Shown one piece after another: positions 34,319 to 45,379 of a DNA stretch of 56,691 nt (position 1 is the first letter of the stretch; the number at the start of each line of letters is the position of its first letter). The stretch is from Gnetum montanum (Eukaryota > Streptophyta > Gnetopsida > Gnetales > Gnetaceae): contig MNCI01000117.1 of NCBI GenBank assembly GCA_015680685.1, positions 8,661 through 65,351 on the forward strand, written 5' to 3'. Made by a program: the position numbers and the translations under genes. The notes under the pieces are model-generated. The model saw only the letters and a list, made by a program, of their open reading frames with translations. It made no database searches and was not told the origin of the DNA.

Positions 34319-35132
34319 AAATGCACTAAATGTAGGGACTAAGTGGAAATAATGAATTTTTGATATTTAATGAAGGATTTGAGATTAAATTGGAAGGTTT
34401 GGGGTATTTGAAAAATTAATTTTGAGGCACCAGAAGTGTGTTATGATGGAGTCATATATTAAAATTTTTGAAAAGGGGCTAGGATGAAGGGTCTATAGTA
34501 ATTATTGAGGAATGATTGATTAAAATGATAAGGGAAAGGATAGTTCGTTTAAGTGAGTAGTCGAAGCGTGTAAAATAATGTGGTCATGTGCAATAGGAAC
34601 AAGTTACAAAAGTTACACAAGTGTATCCCCAAAGAAGGCTCTAGCCTATGATGCCCTTGTGGAATCACACCTCTAATGTTCGTGGGCACTAGAGAAGTTG
34701 AATGCAACATATACCTGTGAAAAAAACACATATGTTAGAACCATCGAGTTGAGATAGTAACTCTACATTACACCAACGACAAGTTATGAAAATTTAGACA
34801 ATGAGATGAGATGGACTGTAGAAAGGATTGCAAAAATTGGGGCATGAGGTTTCTAATGATGGTCACAATGAAATCTTATGTGTAATTAGTGGTTAAATAA
34901 CCATGTGTCTAAATTTTCAAGTTCATACCACATTACAGAAATGGGTGTCTATTGGTGATATGGTGGTTGGGTAGAGAAATCATTTGTCACACATCGAATT
35001 ATAGAAAGCATAGTGGGGTAGGTTAGATGGTGTGTGTACATTATGAGGGAAATTGGGCCCACTATGGCATCCTTGACTATATGGCAGTATGCATGGATCT
35101 ATGTGTTCCTTCACATTGCTGAATTCACTAGA

Positions 35133-37324
35133 TCATGTGGATGTTGGAGTGTGAGGTGGAGGCTTGGGTATAGTGACAACGGTTGTTGATGAAGCTAAGG
35201 AAGGTGTGATACCAAGTTGACCTTGGGCTGGTTTAGAGGGTGGAGTAGGTTTGGAAGCATGATTCTTCTTCCTACGATCATGCCTAAAGAAGCGATGCTT
35301 CCAACATTGCATAGGAAACCTACTTTCTTTAATAGCAGTAGCACAAGTTACATCCGTTGGTTGGCACAATGGTGTGGAACCATTTGATATATCTAATGGT
35401 GGTGTAGAAGGATGTGAAGGATGAGAATACTGAGGGTGAGGTGAAGTGTGAGAAGTATGAGATGGTGATCTATTAGGAGAAGACACAGGTTGATGGTACT
35501 CAGAAGAGTGATAATGATGATTGGAGGTAAAGGATTCAAAACCGGTTGGAGAAACAAGATGTTGAACATAGTAGGCATTTGGTTTTAGTGGATAGGGAGG
35601 ATGTGCTTGGTTAGATGGTGGCCTCCCCCACACTTGTGAGTTTTGCCACTGTGGTGGAGAAAATTTTGAGGCTAGTAATAGCTCCCTCAGGATAGTACAA
35701 TGGGTTATGATGTTGTCCATAATTACCTTGTGGAATAGGGATGCACCTAAATTGATACCTTTGTATGAATTTTGGATGCAAATTCCTTGTCCAATGCTCA
35801 TATAGATGTGACAAGACTGGGTAATGACCCTTTGGATGATAGTATAAATAGACATCACATCCATCCTCATTAGCTGCAGTTGAGACTTTGGTCTCATTAC
35901 CCTTAGCCATTATCCCTAGTTGCTGAACAATGTTCTTAAATATTTCTAATTTTTGTGCCCTCTATTTGTTTCAATTACTAGGGTTATTTTGGATGACCCT
36001 CTCCTCGATAGTGTCTTCTAAGTTCACACTTTGTTCATTTTCCCATATGATCATCTTGTTATTCTTTGCCTAAATTTCATCTATCAATTTCTATATTGGT
36101 AAAGGTTGGGACTGTATCACCCTTTCAAAATTGGTTGCTTCCTCTTCCTTGTAGTTCCAAACCTTTTATTATTTCTAGAGTTGGGCCCTGCACAAATGAT
36201 TTGGGATTTTTCCATTTAGATAATTCTCTCTCTTCTTTCACTAGACACTCTATTAGTTCTTTGACTTGGTGGGCTTGGAGCTTATATAGTTGTCCTCAGG
36301 CATACTTTCCAAGGTTCACCCTTGTTTCATTGCTAAGCCCATCTATAATGTGGAGTATTTGCTCTTTCTCGGAGAACCTATGACCTAGACATTTATTTAG
36401 TAAGGCATAGTATCTATGTAAGGCCATGTCTAAGGGTTTCTGTTGTTCTTATTTTCATCTTTGGATTTGTCTCCTCAAGGAGAACACTTGCACATAGGTC
36501 TGGTATCTTTTATTGAAGAGTTCTAACATGGTTTACCATCATTTGATTGAATTTGATTCCAGTGATCTATACTACACTTAAAATTTATTGATTAGTATCC
36601 TAGGAAAGAACTTAAGCTTTTCTCATTTACTGTCCACATTTTTGAGCACACAAGCATCATGAAAGGCTTGTAAATGATGTTGAGGATTTGAATCATAGCC
36701 TCTTGCAAATTTTGAAATATTATTCAAGTCAAGCTTAGGTAGTTGACTCTTCTTGTGATGCCTATGAGATATCTTAATGGCCTCTGTGATGTGCATTAGG
36801 CTTTTAGGGACTAATGGGGGTTTATCATCATCAGACAAGTTATGATTAAAATATCTATTTGATCGATGGTGAAGATGGGGCTTGTGTTCATGTTGATGAC
36901 CTTAAGTGTGTTTGCGGGTTCAATTTTTTCTTTTATTTCAACCCTTTGATGGAGCTCTATCTCTATACCTATGTTCATCTTCATTAGAACTAGATGTTGA
37001 AGTTGAGGGGGAAGATAAAAAGGAGGAACTAGTAGGATAGCCATGGCTTCTATAATGTTCCTCAAGGTCCCTTAGTTTATTGTTTCTAAGTACTAAGGAG
37101 GTCTTAGGTCTTGAGGCCTCCCCTAGTTTAGGATTGATGTCATCTTCTTCAAGATTGTCTACCTTAGGTGAATGTAGTCTTTGAGTGTCATTAGGGTGGC
37201 CATGGTCATGAAAAACCCCTTCATAAGGTGGATCACTCCAATTTTCTTCATTGTATATTTTGTTAGTTCTTCAATGAATAGGTACACTATACGGTTCATA
37301 ATCATTTCCACATGAGTGAGACAT
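35133..37324 (-). pseudogene. Element E gag (degenerate)
   Basis: Starts near MSHSCGNDYEPYSVPIH (37324). The gag core is LPKLDLNNISKFARGYDSNP and HLQAFHDACVLKNVDSK (36720-36623). The zinc-knuckle remnant CDVYLYYHPKGHYPVL (about 35860-35810) has lost cysteines compared with element A. The C-terminal part is Pro/Ser/His-rich (35600-35133). Frameshifts and stops are common. It aligns with the gags of A and B along its whole length. Confidence 0.8.
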
Positions 37325-37427
37325 TGTTGTCGATTTGTGGTGTGTGTTTGAATACTTCTTGAAAGATATATCATTAATACCCTTTTACAGTGATCTCGTG
37401 TAATATAACTAATCTAGATAACTAGCA

Positions 37428-37449
37428 CCATCCTTGGCAACAGTGTCAA
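37428..37449 (-). other. Primer binding site of element E (tRNA-Asp type)
   Basis: Minus strand reads TTGACACTGTTGCCAAGGAT, differing from TTGGCGCCGTTGCCGGGGAC almost only by C-to-T or G-to-A changes. Confidence 0.8.
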
Positions 37450-38260
37450 TGATGAGCAGTAAGGCACCCCTATGCTCAAACATACAAATACAAGTGTGTA
37501 CAGGTGATCTGGTCAAACTCTATGGATGGACTAGTTGTGGCACCTAGACAGTTATATGGTGATCATAGTTTGCTATCTTCCCACCTGGACTAGCAGTAGC
37601 TTTGTCACATATGGTTTTGTCCAGAGTGAGGCATATGATGTTGCCCTAATTCTACATTACTCCTGATAACAAAAAAGATAAATTAATTAAACTAATAATA
37701 GAAGCAAAACCTAAATTAGCCTATGGTGATGGTATCCATCCTTAATCATTCGTACATGTCTTGGACTTCGTGGGGTTATTACTGGGCATGCAAAGTATTG
37801 GCACTTAAATGCTTGTGATTAAGGCATACACATTTCACTTAATGATAGGAAAAGTAAATAACAATAAGTCAAAATATTAACTAAAGAAGGTATTAAATAA
37901 TTAAAACAACAAAAATTAATCTAAGTGAATGCTACAATGATGAAAGTAATCTTGATCTTTATTGGCAGTCATGCACATGTCCAAGTATGTCACACTTGAA
38001 AAAAGGTGTCATGAAATTACAAATGTCACACTACAGGCATGCACTAGGAATAACTAGCTTGAAAGAAAGAAACTAAAAACTAAAAACTAAACTCCCAAAA
38101 GAATTAGAAAGAAAAGAACTTCCCTCCAAACTATCAACTATGCGCTTGAGTGCTGTATTTATAGGCTAACACAAGAATCATGATGTCATGTATATGATAT
38201 CATATCTAGGCCGCGATATCACGTACTCGATATTGGGGTTTGGAAAACTACAATTCATTA
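37450..38260 (-). mobile_element. Element E 5' LTR
   Basis: An 811-bp LTR, close copy of 29932-30756. GATATC-type palindromes lie at about 38175-38240. Its outer end ATTCATTA is mutated from ATTCATCA. Confidence 0.9.
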
Positions 38261-38995
38261 ACTAAGTTTGAAAGTAACTATCTAGCCTTGGCCTATTCTC
38301 TCAAGAATTGATAACATCACCTTTTACAAGCATAAGCTAGCATCATTTGCAAAGATAATGTACTAAGAGTAATTAATTTTAACATATATGTAAATAGTAG
38401 AATTGCTCGATGGAAAGCCATAGTAGTTGAGTTCAATTTACATTTCATCTCATAAACTAAAACCAAAGGAAAATCTATCATTAGTTAAATGACAATGTTC
38501 CCCACTAAAGATAGCACCACTATAGAGACTGGTTTTTCATATGGACATATCAACAATATTGAGGATATGTCCAAGGGTTACAATATGATACTCAACTTTG
38601 ATAGGGCCTCTAAGTTAAATGGAGCTAGTGCTATAATAGTTTTTACTTTTCTTTTAGATGCCATCTTATCTCTAGCATTTCACTTTCATTTTCTATGCAC
38701 CAATAACATAGCTGAATATGAAGAACTTATCTATAGACTTATGATAGATCATGAGAAAAATGTTGCATGTATAATTACCAAAGGTGAATCTTAGTTATTT
38801 ATTAGCAAAGTAACCAATGTTTATGCTTTTAAAGCTAAACATCTATTACTTTATCTAAAATTATCCAAGAAGCTAGTCAAAGACTTTAAAGATATTAATA
38901 TCCAACATGTTTCTCATAGTGAAAACATATTAGCAGATGTCATAACTACCTTAGTACTAACTATGATACCCAAGGTACTATGTAAGTTACCATTA
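38261..38995 (+). pseudogene. Element D RNase H end and second (archaeal-type) RNase H
   Basis: The first part (KFESNYLALAYSLKN, then RIARWKAIVVEFNLHFIS) completes the RT-linked RNase H. The open frame at 38489-38794 and its continuation hold a second RNase H-like domain: ILNFDRASKLNGASAIIV, CTNNIAEYEELIYRLMI (the NNxAEYxALI box with its Glu), ITKGES*LFISKVTN and HSENILADVITT. A second, archaeal-type RNase H after the first is diagnostic of the Tat lineage. The first Asp (NFD) and the AEY Glu remain. A stop lies at 38792. Confidence 0.8.
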
Positions 38996-39678
38996 ATAAC
39001 CATGACTTTCTCTCAACCCATGCTAGAAGAAAACTAAGAAATGCTTATTGCCAATGTGGATAATGACATTTAAACTAAGTGGTTTAATTATATTAAATAC
39101 TACATGTTACATGGTGAACCCTCTTAACATTTGAATTAAAATAGAAATATGTTATATGAAAAAATTCTAAACAATATGCTATCATGGCTAACAATATATT
39201 ATGTTAGAAATCATATGATGACATGTTATTAGTTTACCTCAAAAAAATGGAAGCCTAAGCAGTTTTACAACATGTACATTAAGGTCTCTGTGGAGGACAT
39301 ATAGAGCCTAAAGTCATGGACACTAAGATTAGGCATTTAAGTTACTACTAGCCTTACAAACTTGGATCTATTTTTGAGGTCATATTACCCTTATATTTTC
39401 AAATTCCATCCTTGAGAGTAGCCTTGTCTAGCTACATCAATGAAAATCAAAATAATGTACAACACATCGTCAACCTCAACTCAATGAAGGGACATCACTT
39501 GCAAATGCTTGTTGACATTGAGTGCTATTATGAAAAGAAAAGATAACAACATCACTTCAATTCAAATTAGTGAAGAATTAATAAGGGTAACTTAGTTTTA
39601 AAATTTGTTCATAAATTTGCTGACAAGTTCATGCCAAATTAGTGGGGGTCATTCTTGGTCATCAAGGCTTTTGGTAGC
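38996..39678 (+). pseudogene. Element D integrase (internally deleted)
   Basis: The N-terminal zinc-binding region reads GLCGGHIEPKVMDTKIRHLS (near 39275-39335), then YY. The catalytic core (DDE) is mostly missing, since the text jumps to PLYFQIPSLRVALSS (near 39390) and NENQNNVQHIVNLNSMKGH, the C-terminal part. GNLVLKFVHKFADKFMPN and WGSFLVIKAFGS follow, ending at the solo LTR insertion. The deletion of the core shows the element is dead. Confidence 0.75.
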
Positions 39679-40549
39679 TGATGAAGTAGTTACTCTAATT
39701 ATTAGAGTGATTATTATTAGAGCAGCTACTCTAATTATTAGAGTAGTTATTCTAATTATTAGAGTGGTTATTCCTAGGTTACTCTTAGGCCTATAAATAT
39801 CGCGCCTAGGCGCATAATTGGGAGCATGTTTTTAGTAGTCAAGTATGGAAACTCTTGCAGTTTCTCCATTTGAAAGTTAGAATATTTTCCATGTGCCTAC
39901 AGTAGGAGGTCTAAGTGTGGATGGATCTTTATTCAAGCATTGATGTACCTGAGCACACCATTGTGTTGGCAATAAAGACGAGCTCTTTGATTCATCCTTG
40001 CAACACTTGAGATTTGTTTTCTTACACATTTATATTTTATTTTATTTTATGCACTTTACATTCATGTTATTAGCATAGCAATTCATTTTGATCAATTAAG
40101 AAAATTGTTAAATTATACAAGCACGACCCCTTCGAGCATACCTATGGCACTTGGTAGCTTAGAAACGATTAGAGTTTAATAGCCCAACAATGTTTGCATG
40201 AAGTTTAAGATGTATCTGGGAAGTGGGAATGGTTACTTGTGTTAGGCTAGATTAGACTTTAGTTTCCCTAGCAATTAATCACTTTTACTTTTAATCACTC
40301 CTACTTTTATTCTTTTTCTAGGTGAGTAATTCCATAAAAACACAAAATAATAAAAATTGCATGCCTCAGTCACACTTAACCATACAATTGCATTCCACAA
40401 GTGGGACTGGGAAGACAACGAACGGACAACATGCACACACCATTTAGCTCTAGTATACTTAGTAACTATAGTCTACGGAATTTGACTAGATCACACGTGA
40501 AAACTTGTGATTCATATGGTTGGACGTAGGGGTACCTTGCCACTCATCA
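39679..40549 (+). mobile_element. Solo LTR 2 (Athila-like)
   Basis: An 871-bp LTR starts TGATGAAGTAG and ends CTTGCCACTCATCA. The flanks GTAGC (39674-39678) and GCAAC (40550-40554) differ only by transitions. Without it, the integrase frame rejoins as IKAFGSYAFKSTN. It has a TATA box (TATAAATA, about 39795) and a distinct palindrome array. Confidence 0.85.
39693..39764. repeat. Array of CTCTAATTATTAGAG palindromes in solo LTR 2
   Basis: Copies lie at 39693-39707, 39729-39743 and 39750-39764 (the last with one change), plus a half copy at 39710-39722. Arms of 7 bp pair around one base. It occupies the same U3 position as the GATATC array in other LTRs of the family. Confidence 0.85.
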
Positions 40550-40660
40550 GCAACTATGCATTTAAAAGTACTAATGTACATGAAAATGAGCTATCTAATC
40601 CAATCAATCATTTATATTTAAATCCATATTATATATAATGATAACTCTATTTCTCAATTC
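40550..40660 (+). pseudogene. Element D integrase C-terminal end
   Basis: Reads YAFKSTNVHENELSNPINHL then YLNPYYI, matching the usual C-terminal end of Tat-lineage integrases (NPIN-x-x-YLK-like). It directly continues 39678 after removal of solo LTR 2. Confidence 0.7.
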
Positions 40661-41836
40661 TCCTTTTAATATTTCTGTTAATATGTTAAGCCAAAATGAA
40701 ATAACTATGTCTCATTATTTCACCAAGCAAGAAAATGCACTTCTATCAACACTCTTTTCATCCTTTATTAACTTCCAAAAAGATTAAGGAAATAATAATA
40801 ATAATATACTACAAACATGGGTAACTCCATGAAGCATACATGCTTAGAGGACTCTAAAAATCATTTGGTTGCTAGCACATATGTAATCATCTCTAAACAT
40901 GTGTCCTAAGTGTAAACGTTGCTTTTTTTCTATTTTTGTCTTGTTACTTTGTTGCATATGTATGTTTTCTTGAAGTGACTAATTAGCTTCGTCCTAGTTG
41001 TATTGATAGGTCATTATAGGAGGTATCGCAAAGATGTTATTCATTAAAGCACTAAGTTGCCTTGTAACTTTGGCATATCTTTCTTGATTAAATTGATTGC
41101 TCATGTGTTGACTAAAATTTTCCTATCCCCTTTTCTTGTCTCCTTTTCTAATAAGGTGCACAATCATGTCACTAGCTATTATAATTTTTCCTCTAGTTAA
41201 CAATTCTCCTATCTGATCTTGCTCATGAGTTACTGATCCTATATCACATGACAATGATAACTACTTGTATGTAAGTATTTGATGTGAACACCATGACACT
41301 CAAGTACTTCAATAGTCTATTGTCTATCAAAATGTTATTTTTATCTACTATAGAATGTTGATTAGCTTAGTAAAAGCATCCTTGCTTCTCTAGAAAAAAA
41401 GAAAGAAGAAAGATCACCATGAAGTTCAATGAATGTTAAACTATAAATACTATGAAAAAAATGTCAATTTTATTGCAATGAGCCATCATTTCAATGAAGG
41501 AAAGCACTAGTGTCCAGGTCATAAGGAATTCTAGTGGTCTCTCATGAGAGAGAGAGAGACAAAGTTGTCATTGGCATATAATCTATAGCTTCACATTATG
41601 GTTAGATACTTAAGAAGTCAAAGTCATGGTGATAATCTCTTTCCGAATAACAACCTTCTTTGTACACCTCATTAATCCTCTTTGTAAATCTTGCATTTCT
41701 CCTCTATTAACCAAGTGTAACATTTATGAAAGCAAGTATGACCTGCAAACATATGCAACAAACTTGCATCAATGTTTTGTATTCTTTGTTGATATTTTTA
41801 GGGAAAGACCTCAAAACATTTACAAAGAAGGATCAA
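40661..41836 (+). other. Element D 3' noncoding region
   Basis: No ORF recognised except a 74-codon frame near the end (41626-41850) without motifs. A GA microsatellite lies at about 41547-41560. AAAGAAGGATCAA just before 41837 may be the polypurine tract. Confidence 0.5.
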
Positions 41837-42872
41837 TGAAATTCCTCTAAAGAAATTCATTTGTAACCAAATATATGAAATTATTTTTTTACATTATTTG
41901 CTTGTAATTCTAAACTAGGAACAAGGGCAAGAGTATTCTTGTTACTCTTTCAAAATTTTTTTTTATGAACTTTCTTTTGTTTGAATTTTTCTAAATTTCA
42001 TCTCAATATAAGATGTAAAGTTTTCAATGAAAACTTATTAGACCGTATTCTTATCTTTGGTGTACTTTGTAAAATATGCTAGAAAGTACACTTGAAAAGT
42101 CAATGCTAGAAAGGATAGGGCTATCATAACACTATCTAACTTCTCCAATGTAAAATGACATGCTTTGAGCTTATAAAAGGAAAAATTGATGCTTCTCTTA
42201 GGGGCTTTTTTCATTTTTCAATCTTTGAGCAAATTTTTTAGCACAAATAGTAGTGTAAAATGATACTAGTAATCTTGAATCCAAACCTATACCAAGCTTG
42301 AGCTTGAAGCATTCTTCCCTTCTTTCTTTCCTAGAAGGAATTATTGAATTGGCTTATTCAAACAATAGGATTTTTACAAAGTGAAATCTTCCTAGAAACA
42401 AGAACTTAAGGAAATTTAAAGCATCTTATATGTGAAAATCTCCTTCCACCATTTTCAAGAATAGATTCACATCAAACTTAATCAATATCTAAATAAGCTC
42501 CTATGACTAGAGTGGCTTTGGAGCTTTTCCCCTATAGCTAAACATCTAACATTCTCCGGGACCTCGTGTGCCTATATCTATATTTTCTAAACTTTCATGC
42601 ATATTTAATACAAGTTTGTAATATTTTTTAACTATTTTGGTTTTGGTTCTATGTCTTCATTTCCTTCATCTATACAATTCATTGAGCTCTCCTCATTGCC
42701 ATGTACTTTTCATTCTTATTTACACACTTTGCATTTGCTACCATTCTATAAGTCCTTGGGTGATTGAGTGTCATAGAGAGTGAGATCTACTTTGCTGGAG
42801 TGTATGGGATTAAAACTATATTGGTCATAGAAATCTTTGGTCATCCAGCATTGAAATATTTCTATTACTACT
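41837..42872 (+). mobile_element. Element D 3' LTR
   Basis: Direct repeat of 5633-6652 with an intact TG start, ending TACT (TACA in the other copy). It is followed by AGGAT, the target-site copy in element C. Confidence 0.85.
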
Positions 42873-43921
42873 AGGATTAGTGGTATTTAGCTTGAAGATT
42901 TGGCATTACTACTTGTTCAAAGAGAAGTTAATGATTTGGATGATTTTAAGCAATTTAAGTATTTGATGAATTAGCCTTAGTTAAACCTACCTTAGAGTAT
43001 ATGGATTGAGCTATTGGTTGATTCCAATTTTGCAATTTAGTATCAAATATGCAACAATAATGTTGTTGTAGATGCCTTGAGCTGTGTGACTAGTAAGATC
43101 CATAGTTTGATGATCCAATCTAATATGATAGGTAATATTCGTTAAGTAGCAACATCATCCTTGGTATGAGGAGCTTAGGCATTTCGATGATTCTTATATG
43201 GTAGTTAATGCACTTGGATTAACTCATTATAAGGATCAAGTATATGTGCCTAATTTCTTGTAGCAACATCTATTGGGTGGAGCTTACCTTAGTAGGCTTT
43301 AGATGCATTCAAGCAGAGATAAGATGTACCATATACGAAAGAGGTTGTACTAGTGATTAGACATGAATAAATAAGTTGGAGAACTTGTAGCTAAATTCCT
43401 GATTTATCAAAAAATTAATCTTAAACATTAATAACTAGGTGATTGCTTGTACCTTCACATTATTCCAAAGTGAGAGTGGAAGGTGATCGATATGGATTTC
43501 ATTACTAGTTTGTCTTGAATTAGGGGTGGAAAGGATACTATCCTTATTATTATGAACTTATTTATCATTTTAACTTATTTATTAGCCATGAAGACTTCAA
43601 CTAGTGTAGAAAATATTATGAATTTTTTCATCTTTAAGATCATACAATTTCATGACATGCCTATTAAGATTATCTTGAATAATGATGGTAAATCACTTTT
43701 CAATTTTAGTATGCATTCATGAATAGCTTAGGCACTAGGATTAACATGAATTTAGCTTATCATCCTTAGATTGCTAGTTAAGTTAAGAGAACCAATGAAC
43801 TATTGGATGATATACTTTAGTATTATTTCTTCCATTTTTCAAATAGTTAAGATAGTCTATTATTTTTGGTGGAATTTGCTTACAACAATGACTATTAGGC
43901 TAGATTAAAGAAAACACCATA
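42873..43921 (+). pseudogene. Element C RNase H end and integrase
   Basis: Resumes the RNase H split at 5632: LVVFSLKIWHYYLFKEK, then WIELLVDSNFAI and NNNVVVDALSCVTSKI (the VVADALSR end). The integrase follows: the zinc region is degraded, then EWKVIDMDFITSLS (near 43470), GGKDTILIIMNLF, LAMKTSTSVENIMNFFI, HDMPIKIILNNDGK and, near 43905, ARLKKTPYE. The core Asp of DMDF is present. Many stops. Beyond TPYE the sequence passes at once into the 3' LTR, so the C-terminal integrase and polypurine tract are deleted. Confidence 0.8.
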
Positions 43922-44077
43922 TGAGCACTAATCTTATTATTGACTGCGGTAAGATCTCATGAGGATTGATTGGAAGCATGACATGACATGTTATTTATAA
44001 TTTAATTAATTATTTTTTTAGAGTACATGTTTGGATCTAGTGATTATGTGATTTTTTGGATCTTATATGTACACATG
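43922..44077 (+). mobile_element. Element C 3' LTR, first part
   Basis: Matches 358-510 of the 5' LTR, for example GGAAGCATGACATGACAT. It is interrupted at 44077 by element B. Confidence 0.85.
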
Positions 44078-44889
44078 TGATGAGTATAATTTAATTGGCT
44101 CTAATATCAAGTAGCCCACGATGCATTATTGGATATTCGATATCATAGGGTATATGCCAACTTCATAAGTTTTTAGTTGAATTTTTCATATTCTTTTGCA
44201 TATAGTAGCAAAGACCTCGTAGTTTGTTTTCTCCATAGTTAGAATATTTTTGAGTGCCCATAGTAGGATTCTGAGTCTGTATGGATCTCTATTCGAACAT
44301 TGATGTACTTGAGCATAGTAGTGTGATGGGAATAACAATGAACCCTTTTGATCATCCATGCAGCATTGAGAATAGATTAATGTTTTCTTAATGCATTTAA
44401 TATTCATGTGCTTTATTTTCACGCACTTCACTTTAATGCACTTTAATTAAGCAATTAATTTTGCATTGTTATTGAACATGAGCATGATCACCTTGAGCAT
44501 ACATGTAGCACTTGGTAATTTAGAAACGCTTAACGTTTGGTAACCTAGTAGGGCTATATGTATTCAAGATGTGTCTAGGGGTACTTGTGTTAGGCTAGCT
44601 AGGTAATAGATGAATAAGATCTTAAATTACTTTACCTTTCATTCTTGTTATAGGCGATTAAACTTATAAAATACAAAATGATAAAAATCTTATGCCTTGA
44701 TTGCACTTAACCATATACTTGTACTTGACAAGTGGAACTAAAAAGATAACAAACATTCTTAATGCCCATTTCACTTCCTAGAGGAACTAGTGCACTAGAG
44801 AACTATAGGTCCATGGAATTCGATTGGATCACATGTGAATGCTTTAGTGATTCATATGGTTGGGTGTAGGGGTACTTCACTGCTCATCA
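44078..44889 (+). mobile_element. Element B 5' LTR
   Basis: An 812-bp LTR from TGATGAGTATAA to CTGCTCATCA. Compared with the 3' LTR it lacks part of the AATATC-rich U3 array, and its TATA region is changed. Confidence 0.9.
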
Positions 44890-44909
44890 TTGGCATCATT
44901 ATTAGGGAC
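44890..44909 (+). other. Primer binding site of element B (tRNA-Asp type, decayed)
   Basis: TTGGCATCATTATTAGGGAC compared with TTGGCGCCGTTGCCGGGGAC: all seven differences are C-to-T or G-to-A. Confidence 0.8.
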
Positions 44910-45379
44910 CTTTTGGTTGTTTCATGAGAAATCTAAATCTAGTGAAAATTATTCAAATCATTGAAAAAAACCTTAGTCATATCACATTTTAAGATTACTA
45001 CAAAAATTTTAATAAGCACACTGCATTTTTTATTTTTTCTAACATAAAATGCCTTCTCCTCATAGAAGAAATTCTCCATCCAAGTCTGATGGAGTACATC
45101 CATTGGTGCCTTAACAATATTGAGTGGTATATGCTCATCCTAATGAGTATGTATCAAATTTTACCTTCATCCTACACTAGGATGAATAACTGTGATGGTA
45201 TGACATGGAAGGCAACATTATGTTGCCATCCAATTGATCCATTCCTATAATGCTCTAACAAATGCTTATACGATGGATTCTCTAGGAACTTCATGCTAAG
45301 TATATTGTGTAAGATAGTGATGTCAAGGATTATTGTCCCACTAATGCACAACATCTTAGGGATTTCTAGTTAGAACAAT

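Larger units (their letters stand above)
29932..38260 (-). mobile_element. Element E: complete non-autonomous Athila-like retrotransposon, TSD ACTAA
   Basis: Both LTRs are present (29932-30756 and 37450-38260) and the flanks ACTAA (29927-29931 and 38261-38265) match perfectly. Removing the element rejoins the element D RNase H as ET*YTKFESNYLALAYS. Order in the minus sense: LTR, tRNA-Asp-type primer site, gag, U3-like module, PPT-like site, second ORF, polypurine tract, LTR. No pol is found. Confidence 0.92.
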
